Source: Verrucomicrobiota bacterium (GTDB taxonomy: Bacteria > Verrucomicrobiota > Verrucomicrobiia > Opitutales > Opitutaceae). Taken from it: 18,612 bases of DNA. The position numbers and the translations under genes are program-made. Under the pieces are notes generated by a model. It did no database searches. It was not told where the DNA came from and worked only from the letters and a program-made list of their open reading frames with translations. This document shows, one piece after another, positions 1 through 6,595 of the stretch. The number at the start of each line of letters is the position of its first letter. The stretch's first letter is position 1. The stretch is from the NCBI GenBank assembly GCA_023443455.1, contig JAEZUE010000093.1, positions 1 to 18,612 on the forward strand, given 5' to 3'.

Positions 1-492
1 TCGGGCTCGGGCCCGGGAGCGGGCGGAGTCGGGAGGGTCCAGTCGGAGACATGGACCTACGGGTCGGCATGCTGGCGAAGGAGGACTGGTCTGCGACGGG
101 TCGCGTCAGGCTCGGGCCCGGGGCGCGGGCGGAGCTGGGGAACGCAGGCAGGGACGCCTGCGCCACGCGTGAGCGTGCCGGACGGGTGTGGGGCCGGCCT
201 CCGAGCCGGCGGGTGTTGGATTGGGCCCGGGAGCGGGCGGAGTCGCGAGGGTCCAGTCGGAGACATGGACCTACGGGTCGGCATGCCGGCGAAGGAGGAC
301 CGGTCTGCGACGCGTCGCGTCGGGCTCGGACCCGGGTCCGGGGCCCGGGCGGAGCTGGGGAACGCAGGCAGGGACGCCTGCGCCACGCGTGAGCGTGCCG
401 GACGGGTGTGGGGCCGGCCTCCGAGCCGGCGGGTGTTGGATTGGGCTCGGGGTGCGGACGGGGTCGAGGAGGCGCCGGTCGGGAATTTTGCC
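1..492. repeat. Gene-free tandem repeat array, 214-220 bp unit
   Basis: Two near-identical copies are visible, 9-222 (214 bp) and 223-442 (220 bp), with a third starting at 443. The window also appears to begin inside a copy, so the array probably continues to the left. The copies differ by point changes and a 6-bp length difference near 321-340. Each unit holds a hairpin GCAGGC/GCCTGC (arms 144-149 and 156-161; 364-369 and 376-381) and a GCCGGC..GCCGGC element next to it. The start of each unit (GGGCCCGGG..GCGGGCGGAG) is echoed in the middle of the unit, so the array seems built from a shorter ancestor of about 106 bp. Open frames run through it, but none has a start, composition or family resemblance that supports a gene. 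Confidence 0.85.
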
Positions 493-1659
493 CTACGGGA
501 TCAGCTCGAGCTCGGCTTCCACGGGGAGGTCGAGGTGGAGCAGGCTGTGGTTTACGGGGTGGCCCGGCGCGGTGAATTCGTAGGCGTCGCCGAGGGCGAG
601 GTGCGGCAAGGCGTTTTCGTCGAGCAGGGCGTTGTGGAAGACCCGACCGGTGTGGGCGATGGCCGTGGGCTGGGGGACCAACGCCACCTCGCCCAACCGG
701 AGCGCGCCCGGGTCGGTGGCGAGCAGACGGGCGAGGACCTCCCGGCCCGTCTGTGCCCGTGCTTCGACGACAAGGCCGTCGCGGAAACGGAGCTCGATCC
801 CCGCGATCGTGGTGCCGCCGTGGGTGATCGGGCGGGCCACGCGAAGCCGGCCGGAGGCGGAGCCGGGGTGCGGGGCGGTGAAGATCTCGTCGGTGGGCAG
901 GTTCGGCACGAACGGGCGTGCGTCGCGGGTGGCGAGCACCGCGGTGCACCAGCGATGGGCGGGATGCAGGGCGAGGCGGAGATCGGTGCCGGGGCCGCGC
1001 AGGCGGACCGCGACGAGGCGTTGGCGGTCGAGGTGGTCGCGGTGTTGCTCGAGTGCGGAGAGGTGGATACGCCAGGCCGCGATCGGGTCGGCGTCGTGGC
1101 AGCGGCAGGCGGCGAACACGGCGGACCAGAGCGCCGCGGGGCGGTCGGCGGCCGGAAGGTCGGCGAAGACGGTGTCGGCCCAGGGTGGGGTCGGGGCGGG
1201 GGCGGCGGTCCAGTTGGTGGCGCCGGAGAGAAGAGCGGGGGCGAAGCTCGCGTAGGCCAGCGTGCCGTGGTGTCGCAGGCCGGCCACGCCGGCGGCCGGG
1301 AGGCCGGCGCCGAGGCCGGGGTTGGCGGTTTCGAGGAACACGAGGGCGTCGCCGCGGGCGATGGACTCGGTGATGCGGCGCGCGTTCTGCTCGATCGTCG
1401 CGATGAAGGGGGCGTGCGGCCAGTCGTGGGCGGCGTGGCGCCAGACGGCTTCGTCGCCCCAGAGGACTTCGACGCCCGCGGCTCCGGCGGTCCGGGCGGC
1501 GGCGGCGACCGCGTCGACCAACGTGGCGGCGGCGCGCGACACGCCGTGCAAGGTGTAGGGATCGGAGATCAGGATACGTTGTCCGCGGCGCAGGTTGAGG
1601 CCGACCTGCACGATCACGTCGGCGTAGCGGCGCAGTTGTTCGTCGAATCCGGGAAACAC
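493..1659 (-). CDS. M29-family metallo-aminopeptidase (thermophilic aminopeptidase type)
   Basis: Predicted cytosolic two-metal aminopeptidase that removes N-terminal residues from peptides. It has 388 residues from a GTG start at 1659. That start was chosen because the family begins close to the FPGFDEQLRRYA segment and no ATG lies nearby in frame; it is the less certain end. The C-terminal half carries the family signature: NLPTDEIFTAP (Glu258), RLGEVALVP (Glu324), LLDENALPHLALGDAY (His353, Tyr360) and HSLLHLD (His375, Asp377). These are the expected metal ligands and catalytic residues in the expected order, with the first four in what I recall as the family spacing. The Tyr-to-His interval is short, and the protein stops 11 residues after Asp377, so the usual MIGS-type tail is missing. 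The tandem repeat array begins right after the stop. It is divergent from the oxidoreductase at 1753. The family call is firm; whether the shortened end is active is unknown. Confidence 0.88.
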   Translation of the reverse strand: MFPGFDEQLRRYADVIVQVGLNLRRGQRILISDPYTLHGVSRAAATLVDAVAAAARTAGAAGVEVLWGDEAVWRHAAHDWPHAPFIATIEQNARRITESIARGDALVFLETANPGLGAGLPAAGVAGLRHHGTLAYASFAPALLSGATNWTAAPAPTPPWADTVFADLPAADRPAALWSAVFAACRCHDADPIAAWRIHLSALEQHRDHLDRQRLVAVRLRGPGTDLRLALHPAHRWCTAVLATRDARPFVPNLPTDEIFTAPHPGSASGRLRVARPITHGGTTIAGIELRFRDGLVVEARAQTGREVLARLLATDPGALRLGEVALVPQPTAIAHTGRVFHNALLDENALPHLALGDAYEFTAPGHPVNHSLLHLDLPVEAELELIP

Positions 1660-1752
1660 GGGGGCATCCGATCCGTGCGAACGCGCCGGGACAAAACAAA
1701 AGCAGCGTGCGCTGGACGCTGGGGGTGCGGCGCGCTGCAATCCGGGTTTTGC
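1660..1752. promoter_or_regulatory. Divergent promoter region with a small inverted repeat
   Basis: This 93-bp gap separates the divergent peptidase and oxidoreductase genes, so both promoters must lie here or inside the genes. It contains an A-rich patch at 1691-1701 and a perfect inverted repeat CAGCGT (1703-1708) / ACGCTG (1716-1721), which could be an operator half-site pair. No convincing -35/-10 pair was found. The regulatory role is inferred from position only. Confidence 0.3.
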
Positions 1753-2349
1753 ATGAAAGTCCTCATCGTCGTCGCCCATCCCAATCCTTCGAGTTTCAAC
1801 CATGCGTTGGCCGGTGCCGCCGCGGAGAGCCTGCGCGCGCTCGGCCACGAGGCGGTGGTGCAGGATCTTTGTAGCGACGGTTTCGATCCGCTGATGTCGG
1901 CGGCGGAGTTCGCCAAGGATGCGGTGCTGCCCGCCGACATCGCGCGACGTTGCGCCGAGTTGGCGGCGGCGGACGGTCTGATCGTCGTGCACCCGAACTG
2001 GTGGGGGCAGCCGCCGGCGGTGCTGAAGGGTTGGCTCGACCGGGTGGTGCGCCCGGGCGTGGCCTACGAATTCCGGATGAAGGCGAACGGCAAGCCCGGG
2101 CCGGCGGGGCTGCTCAAGGTGCGTGCGGCGCTGGTGCTCAACACCGGCAACACGCCGCTCGAGGCCGAGCGCGCGCTCTATGGCGACCCGCTCGAGAATC
2201 TCTGGAAGAAGTGCGTGTTCGGGATGTGCGAGATCCCACGGGGCGAGCGGCTGTACTTCACCTCGGTGATCGTGAGCACACCCGAGCAGCGGGCGGCGTG
2301 GCTGGCGGAGGTGCGCGCCAAGGTCGGGGAGTTGTATCCGGCGGAGTGA
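1753..2349 (+). CDS. NAD(P)H-dependent oxidoreductase, flavodoxin-like fold (NQO/MdaB type)
   Basis: Predicted soluble FMN/FAD-dependent quinone reductase with 198 residues, the usual size for this family. It opens with a Rossmann-like strand and the flavin-phosphate loop (MKVLIVVAHPNPSSFNHAL, residues 1-19). Around residues 79-106 it has the characteristic HPNWWGQPPAVLKGWLDRV segment followed by the GVAYEF stretch, and NTGNTP at 130-135. Such enzymes carry out two-electron reduction of quinones or electrophiles and often protect against redox stress; some are ancillary subunits of Kef potassium efflux systems, but no kef gene is in view. ATG 1753 puts the first strand at the N-terminus. A much longer upstream in-frame extension is only an antisense reading of the peptidase gene. 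No Shine-Dalgarno sequence precedes it. The exact substrate is unknown. Confidence 0.9.
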   Translation: MKVLIVVAHPNPSSFNHALAGAAAESLRALGHEAVVQDLCSDGFDPLMSAAEFAKDAVLPADIARRCAELAAADGLIVVHPNWWGQPPAVLKGWLDRVVRPGVAYEFRMKANGKPGPAGLLKVRAALVLNTGNTPLEAERALYGDPLENLWKKCVFGMCEIPRGERLYFTSVIVSTPEQRAAWLAEVRAKVGELYPAE

Positions 2350-2361
2350 GGCGCCGGGCGG

Positions 2362-2384
2362 AGGGCGTCGCAAGCGACGACCCT
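2362..2384. terminator. Hairpin between convergent genes (AGGGCGTCGC/GCGACGACCCT)
   Basis: The arms 2362-2371 and 2374-2384 pair over ten bases with one bulged A, and CCCTACC lies at the right end. It sits 12 bp past the oxidoreductase stop and between convergent genes, so it could serve as a bidirectional terminator. There is no T-run. Its shape and CCCTACC ending match the hairpin at 9062-9110, so it may instead be a member of an interspersed repeat family. Confidence 0.5.
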
Positions 2385-2387
2385 ACC

Positions 2388-2422
2388 GCAGACAGGCGAG
2401 CTGGGGCGCGGGGCTTGTCTGC
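2388..2422. terminator. Second hairpin in the convergent gap (GCAGACAGGC/GCTTGTCTGC)
   Basis: Inverted repeat with arms 2388-2397 and 2413-2422, nine of ten positions complementary plus a possible G-U pair, and a 15-bp GC-rich loop. It lies 28 bp downstream of the sigma factor stop, read on the minus strand, and could act as its terminator. It lacks a T-run. Confidence 0.4.
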
Positions 2423-2450
2423 CGGGGCGCAGGCCGGCGCAGCACCGGGG

Positions 2451-3533
2451 TCAGGCGTCGCCGCTGCGGGTCTTTTCCTCGATGAAGTCGCGGATGACGG
2501 CCATGCGCTCGCGCACGCGGCGCTCCTCGTCGATGTCGTCCTTGGTGCGCTGGGTCTCGATCCGGCGCATGGATTTGCGCATCTTCGAGATGGCGAGGTT
2601 TTGGAGCTGGCGGACGCGTTCGCGGGTGACGTTGAAGAGTTTGCCGACCTCCTCGAGGGTCATCTCGTTGTTCCCGTCGATGCCGAAGCGCAGCTTGATG
2701 ATGCGGGCTTCGCGTTCGTCGAGGGAGTCGAGCAGGTCGCGCAGGTCGCCCTGGATGTTCTTCTCGCGGAGGGAGTCGTAGGGGCTGACGGCGTTTTCGT
2801 CGCCGACGATTTCGCCGAAGGGGCTGCCGCCTTCCTCGTCGTTGATGGGGGCGTCGAGGGAGGCCGGGCGCACGCTCACAGTCTTCATGTGGGCGATCTT
2901 GTTGACCGGGATCTGCATCTCGATGGCGATCTCCTCCTCGGTGGGTTCGCGGCCGAACTCCTCGGTGAGGGCGGTGGCGACCTTGCGCATCTTGGAGATC
3001 TTGTCGACGAGATGGACGGGCAGGCGGATCGTCTTCGATTGGTTGGCGAGCGCGCGTTTGATCGACTGCTTGATCCACCAGGCGGCGTAGGTGGAGAGCT
3101 TGCCGCCCTTGGCGGGGTCGAAGCGTTCGACGGCCTTGATCAGGCCGATGTTGCCCTCGCTGATGAGATCGAGCAGGGGCAGGCCGAAATCCTTGTAGTC
3201 GTGGGCGATCTTCACGACCAGGCGCAGGTTCGCCTGGATCATGTGGTTTCGCGCCTCGCGGTCGCCGCGTTTGATCTTCTTGGCGAGCGAGACCTCCTCG
3301 GCGGGCGTGAGCAGTGCGATCTTCCCGATCTCGGCGAGGTATTGTTTGATCGTGCTGCGCTCGGGCTGGACCTCGCGATCCGGCGCCGGGGCGACGCGGT
3401 TGCTGGCCGTTGGCGGGGGCGGAGTCTCGGCCTCGTCCGTTGCCGGGGCAACAGGGGGAGTGGGCGCCACGGGAGTGGCGTCCTTGGACCGGGCCTTCGT
3501 TTTCGGACGCGATTTGGCAGTGGTGCGAGTCAC
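2451..3533 (-). CDS. RNA polymerase sigma-70 factor, RpoD/RpoS-like (group 1/2)
   Basis: Directs RNA polymerase to promoters. It has 360 residues from GTG 3533. Residues 1-60 are a basic, Pro/Ala-rich low-complexity lead with no recognisable region 1.1. Region 1.2 is at 61-95 (IKQYLAEIGKIALLTPAEE), region 2 at about 96-170 (LLDLISEGNIGLIKAVERFD, then LSTYAAWWIKQSIKRAL), region 3 at 171-250, and region 4 at 255-322 with the helix-turn-helix MTLEEVGKLFNVTRERVRQL. Beyond region 4.2 there is a highly charged tail of about 37 residues, rich in Arg, Glu and Asp, which is unusual because RpoD normally ends soon after 4.2. The core matches primary or RpoS-type factors rather than ECF factors. The short length suggests a group 2 factor or a compact housekeeping one; the window cannot decide. 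It is monocistronic, with 204 bp before the next gene on the same strand. Confidence 0.93.
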   Translation of the reverse strand: MTRTTAKSRPKTKARSKDATPVAPTPPVAPATDEAETPPPPTASNRVAPAPDREVQPERSTIKQYLAEIGKIALLTPAEEVSLAKKIKRGDREARNHMIQANLRLVVKIAHDYKDFGLPLLDLISEGNIGLIKAVERFDPAKGGKLSTYAAWWIKQSIKRALANQSKTIRLPVHLVDKISKMRKVATALTEEFGREPTEEEIAIEMQIPVNKIAHMKTVSVRPASLDAPINDEEGGSPFGEIVGDENAVSPYDSLREKNIQGDLRDLLDSLDEREARIIKLRFGIDGNNEMTLEEVGKLFNVTRERVRQLQNLAISKMRKSMRRIETQRTKDDIDEERRVRERMAVIRDFIEEKTRSGDA

Positions 3534-3737
3534 GGTCGGTCGGTAGCTGGCGGGGGAGTGAGGAAGGAAACCCCGCGGGTTGGAAACGGGGCGGAGGCTA
3601 GGTGGCGGGGCGGGGCGCGGCGAATCAATTTTTCGCGCAAGGCCGGCCGCGGCGCCGATTTCCGGGCGAAACGCCCCCGTGCAAACGAACGAGCAACCGG
3701 CCGCGACGGGCTGGGCCCAGCGTGCGGATACGCGGGG
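3534..3737. other. Intergenic gap of about 200 bp before the sigma factor gene
   Basis: This holds the 5' side of the sigma gene and the 3' side of the polyferredoxin gene, both on the minus strand. There is a weak CCCCG..CGGGG inverted pair near 3571-3592 and GC-rich palindromic stretches near 3640-3655. No clear promoter motif, SD sequence or gene was found. The sigma factor promoter presumably lies here. Confidence 0.3.
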
Positions 3738-5408
3738 TCAGAACGGGAAGTCGTCGTCGGGCACGGGCGCGGAGGCCGGCGCCTCGATCTTGCGCTCGGC
3801 GCGGGAGTGGACGGCGCGGGCCGTGACGACGATGGCGCGCTCCGGGCGGACGGGACATGCGTATTCGCAGGCGCCGCACCCGATGCAGAGTTCGGGGTGC
3901 ATCTCGGGCAGGCGGAGGTTGTCGCCGTGGGGCACGGTGCTGACGGCCTGGGTGGGGCAGTGCTCGGAACAGGCGGCGCAGTCGGTGCCGTTGGCCTTCA
4001 CGATGCACTTGGCGTAGTCGATGTGCGCGATGCCGAGGCAGGTGAGCTGCTTGTCGGGCAGGGGCATCGGCAGGATGGCGCCGTCGGGGCAGACCTCGGC
4101 GCAGCGGTGGCAGTCGAAGTTGCAGAAGGAGCGGTTGAAATCGAGGCGGGGCTTCATGATGCCGCCGAGGCCGTATTCAAGGAATGCGGGCTGGAGGACG
4201 TGGGTGGGACAGGCGCTCACGCAGAGCTGGCAGGCGGTGCAGCGGTCGAGGAAGCGGGCGACGCTGCCGGAGCCGGGCGGGCAGATGGTGCCGCGGCCGT
4301 GGTTGGGCGGGTCGGCCGGTGGGCGGGTGTCGTCGGAGGATTCGTCGTCGCGTCGGGGGAGGGCGGCGGCGAGCAGCAGGCTGCCGAGCCCGGTGGTGGA
4401 GACGAGGCCCGCGGCGGTGCCGGTGATGAAGGCGCGGCGGGAGGCGGCGTCGTCGGCGATGGAAGATGGGCGATGGGTGATGGCCGATGGGGGATCGCCG
4501 GCGGAGGGTGGCGTCGCTCGCGTCTCCGGTTTCCTCTGTCCGGTTTCCGGTCTCCATTTGAAGCGGTGGTGGATGCCGAGCTCGTCGCAGGCGTCGATGC
4601 AGTTGAAGCAGGCGACGCAGCGGGAGTTGTCGATGGTGCCGTGGCGCAGGTCGATGCACTGGGCCTTGCAGACGCGCAGGCAGTCGCCGCACCGGCGGCA
4701 GCGGTCGCGGTCGATCTCGAGCCGGAACGCCCCGAAGCGCGAGAGCAGGCCGAGCAGGGTGCCGACCGGGCAGACGGTGTTGCAGTAGAGCCGGCCGCGG
4801 CGTGCCGAGAGGATGGCGACAAGCAGGAGGGTGGCGGCGGGCAGCGCGAGGGCGCCGGCGGCGGCCCATTGCGGCTCGACGCGGTAGAGGCCGTCGAGGC
4901 CGAGGGCGCCGGCGGGCGCGACGAGCCAGTTGTTGAGCTGGGTGACGACCGGTCGGAGGAGCATCGAGCCGATCCGGCCGAAGATGCTGTAGGGGTCGAG
5001 CAACGTCAGGGTGAGTCCGGCCCAGCCGGCGGCGATGCCGGCGACGGTGCCCCAGAGGAAGAGCTGGCGCACCCCGGTGGCGGGGCGGGTGTGGCGCAGG
5101 AGGAGCGGTTGCCGCCGGCACCAGGCGGCGAGGCGGGCGACGGCGTCCTGCAGGAGGCCGAGCGGGCAGAGCACGGAGCAGTAGACGCGGCCGAGGGCGA
5201 GGGTGACGGCGAGGATGGCGGCCGCGGCGAGGACGAGGGAGGCGCCGGTGCCGAGGGCGAGGGCGGCGGGCACGAACTGCACGTGGGCGAGTGCGTGTGC
5301 CAGCTGTGTGGGTACAAGGCCGCGGAAGTCGAGGAAGGCGGCGGTGAGGATCGCCAGCACGGGCAGGGCGATGGCGACGCGAAGGTATTTGAGCCAGTGG
5401 CGGCGCAT
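3738..5408 (-). CDS. NapH-NapG-like fused membrane polyferredoxin
   Basis: Membrane electron-transfer protein of 556 residues. Residues 1-230 form a NapH/NosR-type membrane domain with several hydrophobic segments and two CxxxCP motifs (Cys77/81 and Cys209/213). Two [4Fe-4S] ferredoxin motifs follow (Cys237-247 and Cys264-274). A repetitive linker (286-320) leads to a twin-arginine-like motif and hydrophobic helix (Arg324-Arg325, SRRAFITG). The NapG/MauM-like part then has four Cys clusters (390-400, 429-440, 468-484, 508-518). The order is thus NapH plus Tat-type signal plus NapG in one chain, with six predicted clusters. Such modules pass quinol electrons to envelope enzymes. No nap reductase is nearby. 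The DUF362 gene lies 73 bp upstream on the same strand and probably shares its transcript. The domain calls are firm; the electron partner is unknown. Confidence 0.88.
   Translation of the reverse strand: MRRHWLKYLRVAIALPVLAILTAAFLDFRGLVPTQLAHALAHVQFVPAALALGTGASLVLAAAAILAVTLALGRVYCSVLCPLGLLQDAVARLAAWCRRQPLLLRHTRPATGVRQLFLWGTVAGIAAGWAGLTLTLLDPYSIFGRIGSMLLRPVVTQLNNWLVAPAGALGLDGLYRVEPQWAAAGALALPAATLLLVAILSARRGRLYCNTVCPVGTLLGLLSRFGAFRLEIDRDRCRRCGDCLRVCKAQCIDLRHGTIDNSRCVACFNCIDACDELGIHHRFKWRPETGQRKPETRATPPSAGDPPSAITHRPSSIADDAASRRAFITGTAAGLVSTTGLGSLLLAAALPRRDDESSDDTRPPADPPNHGRGTICPPGSGSVARFLDRCTACQLCVSACPTHVLQPAFLEYGLGGIMKPRLDFNRSFCNFDCHRCAEVCPDGAILPMPLPDKQLTCLGIAHIDYAKCIVKANGTDCAACSEHCPTQAVSTVPHGDNLRLPEMHPELCIGCGACEYACPVRPERAIVVTARAVHSRAERKIEAPASAPVPDDDFPF
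4459..4493. repeat. Heptanucleotide array (ATGGNNG)x5 inside a coding sequence
   Basis: ATGG occurs at 4459, 4466, 4473, 4480 and 4487, exactly every 7 bp, with a two-base variable position and a G closing most units. It lies within the linker of the polyferredoxin gene. Because 7 is not a multiple of 3, gain or loss of one unit would shift the frame of the downstream NapG-like half. Confidence 0.8.
4522..4556. repeat. Second heptanucleotide array (GTNTCCG-like)x5 in the same linker
   Basis: Five consecutive heptamers in exact register: GTCTCCG (4522-4528), GTTTCCT, CTGTCCG, GTTTCCG and GTCTCCA (ending 4556). It is separated from the ATGGNNG array by 28 bp and encodes the part of the linker read as RPETGQRKPET. 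Repeats of this type are more usual in intergenic DNA. Confidence 0.75.
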
Positions 5409-5481
5409 GGGAGGGGGCGGTCACGCGTCGAAGCCGGGCGGCGATGCCGACCGGCTTCGGAGAGGCGGAAGGGCTGTCCGC

Positions 5482-6429
5482 TCAGGCGAGCTTGAAGCGG
5501 CGGACGTCGGCGTTGGCGATGTCGGCGGAGCCGATCTTCATGCCTTCGGCGATGCCGATGTGGGCGACCTTCTCGGTGGAGTAGCCGAGCAGGCGGGCGG
5601 AGGCGGCGTCGATGAGCACGGGGTCGGCGGAGGCGAGCAGGGTGCGCATCTCGACGCAGTCCTCGACGGATTTGCCGCGCGGGCCGTTGCGCACCATCGG
5701 GTGGTAGGCGTCGACGATGTTGAGGTCGGGTTTACGGAGGGTGAGGAAGTCGGCGATGGTCTGCTGGAGGTCGACCTTGTGGTAGACGCCGCGGTTCCAG
5801 ACGCAGCCCATGAGGTTCTTCATCGCGGCGGTCATCTGCGCGCCGCCGTGGTGCTTGAGGACGGGCACGTTGATGAAGACGTCGCAGTCGAGCACGAGCT
5901 CGTGGACCTTGGCGCTCTTGAGCTTCACGCCGTGGGGAATCGCGGTCTCGCGGTAGAGCGTCTCGTCCTTGCCGTTGACGACGCGGGCGCCGGCGTCGCG
6001 GGCGGCCTGTTCGATGCCGCTGTTCGCATAGGTGAGCTGCCACTGGTCGCACGTGTTGTCGAAGATGGAGACGGACTTGGCGCCGGCGGCGAGGCAGAGC
6101 TCGGTGAGGCGGCCGACGATGGCGGGGTGGGTGTTGGCGCCGCGTTCGGGCGGGGCGTCCCAGCCGATGTTCGGTTTGATCAATACGGTTTGGCCGGGTT
6201 TGACGAAGGCCCCGATGCCGCCGAGGGCCTCGAGGGCCTTCTCGAGCATCGCGACGCGGTCGCCGTCGCGCACGGCGACAAGGATCGGGCGCGGGGCGCC
6301 CGGGGTGGCGGCGTCGCCGGTGGTGACGGCGACGGAGGGTTCGGCTCCGAGGAGGTTGTCGAAGCGGAGGAGCGAGGCGGCGGCGCCGAGGGCGAGGCCG
6401 GATTTGAGGAAGCGGCGGCGGTTGTTCAT
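5482..6429 (-). CDS. DUF362 domain protein with Tat signal
   Basis: 315 residues from ATG 6429. That start was chosen because it opens directly with a twin-arginine signal (NNRRRFLKSG, residues 2-11) followed by a hydrophobic stretch and an Ala-rich region; longer upstream readings place this signal internally. The mature part matches DUF362: KPGQTVLIKPNIGW (77-90), NTHPAIVGRLTEL (99-111), the VFINVPVLKHHGGAQMTAAMKNLMG region (about 184-208) and a C-terminal ASADPVLIDAASARLLGY segment. Unlike some family members it has no ferredoxin Cys cluster of its own. Export through Tat suggests folding or cofactor loading before secretion. The gene directly downstream encodes the NapHG-like polyferredoxin, so the two plausibly form an envelope redox unit in which the polyferredoxin supplies the clusters this protein lacks. 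The biochemical role of DUF362 is not settled. Confidence 0.85.
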   Translation of the reverse strand: MNNRRRFLKSGLALGAAASLLRFDNLLGAEPSVAVTTGDAATPGAPRPILVAVRDGDRVAMLEKALEALGGIGAFVKPGQTVLIKPNIGWDAPPERGANTHPAIVGRLTELCLAAGAKSVSIFDNTCDQWQLTYANSGIEQAARDAGARVVNGKDETLYRETAIPHGVKLKSAKVHELVLDCDVFINVPVLKHHGGAQMTAAMKNLMGCVWNRGVYHKVDLQQTIADFLTLRKPDLNIVDAYHPMVRNGPRGKSVEDCVEMRTLLASADPVLIDAASARLLGYSTEKVAHIGIAEGMKIGSADIANADVRRFKLA

Positions 6430-6566
6430 GTCCGGAGGGGAGGAGGGGAGGCTGACCGGAAGGCGTTGCCTGGAGGCAGCGCGGGTGCGTTGGAGTCTAT
6501 CCCGCGGGCGTGGTGGTGACCCCGCATCGATTGGCGAAAGCGCGCCGGATATTGTGTGAGGAGGCG

Positions 6567-6589
6567 CGCGCGGCATCGGCGGCCGCGCG
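6567..6589 (-). terminator. Possible hairpin after the MFS gene
   Basis: Perfect arms CGCGCGG (6567-6573) and CCGCGCG (6583-6589) with a 9-base loop, starting a few bases past the transporter stop on the minus strand. There is no T-run, so intrinsic termination is uncertain. The rest of the 166-bp gap (6430-6595) shows nothing recognisable beyond the presumed leader of the DUF362 gene. Confidence 0.35.
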
Positions 6590-6595
6590 GAAGGC

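Noticed and set aside
1..492. CRISPR array
   Set aside because: The repeat units are over 200 bp with no alternating short repeats and unique spacers, and there are no cas genes.
169..1752. N-terminal extension of the oxidoreductase to a 726-residue protein
   Set aside because: The extra part reads through the repeat array and antisense of the M29 peptidase gene, while the flavodoxin-like domain begins exactly at ATG 1753.
3738..5408. Periplasmic nitrate reductase (nap) operon
   Set aside because: Only NapH/NapG-like modules are present; there is no napA, napB or molybdenum cofactor enzyme in the window.
1950..5495. Very long plus-strand open frame (1181 codons) across the sigma factor and polyferredoxin genes
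   Set aside because: It is antisense to two clearly recognisable genes, has Gly/Ala/Asp/Glu-rich low-complexity translation and no family resemblance. High GC makes such shadows common.
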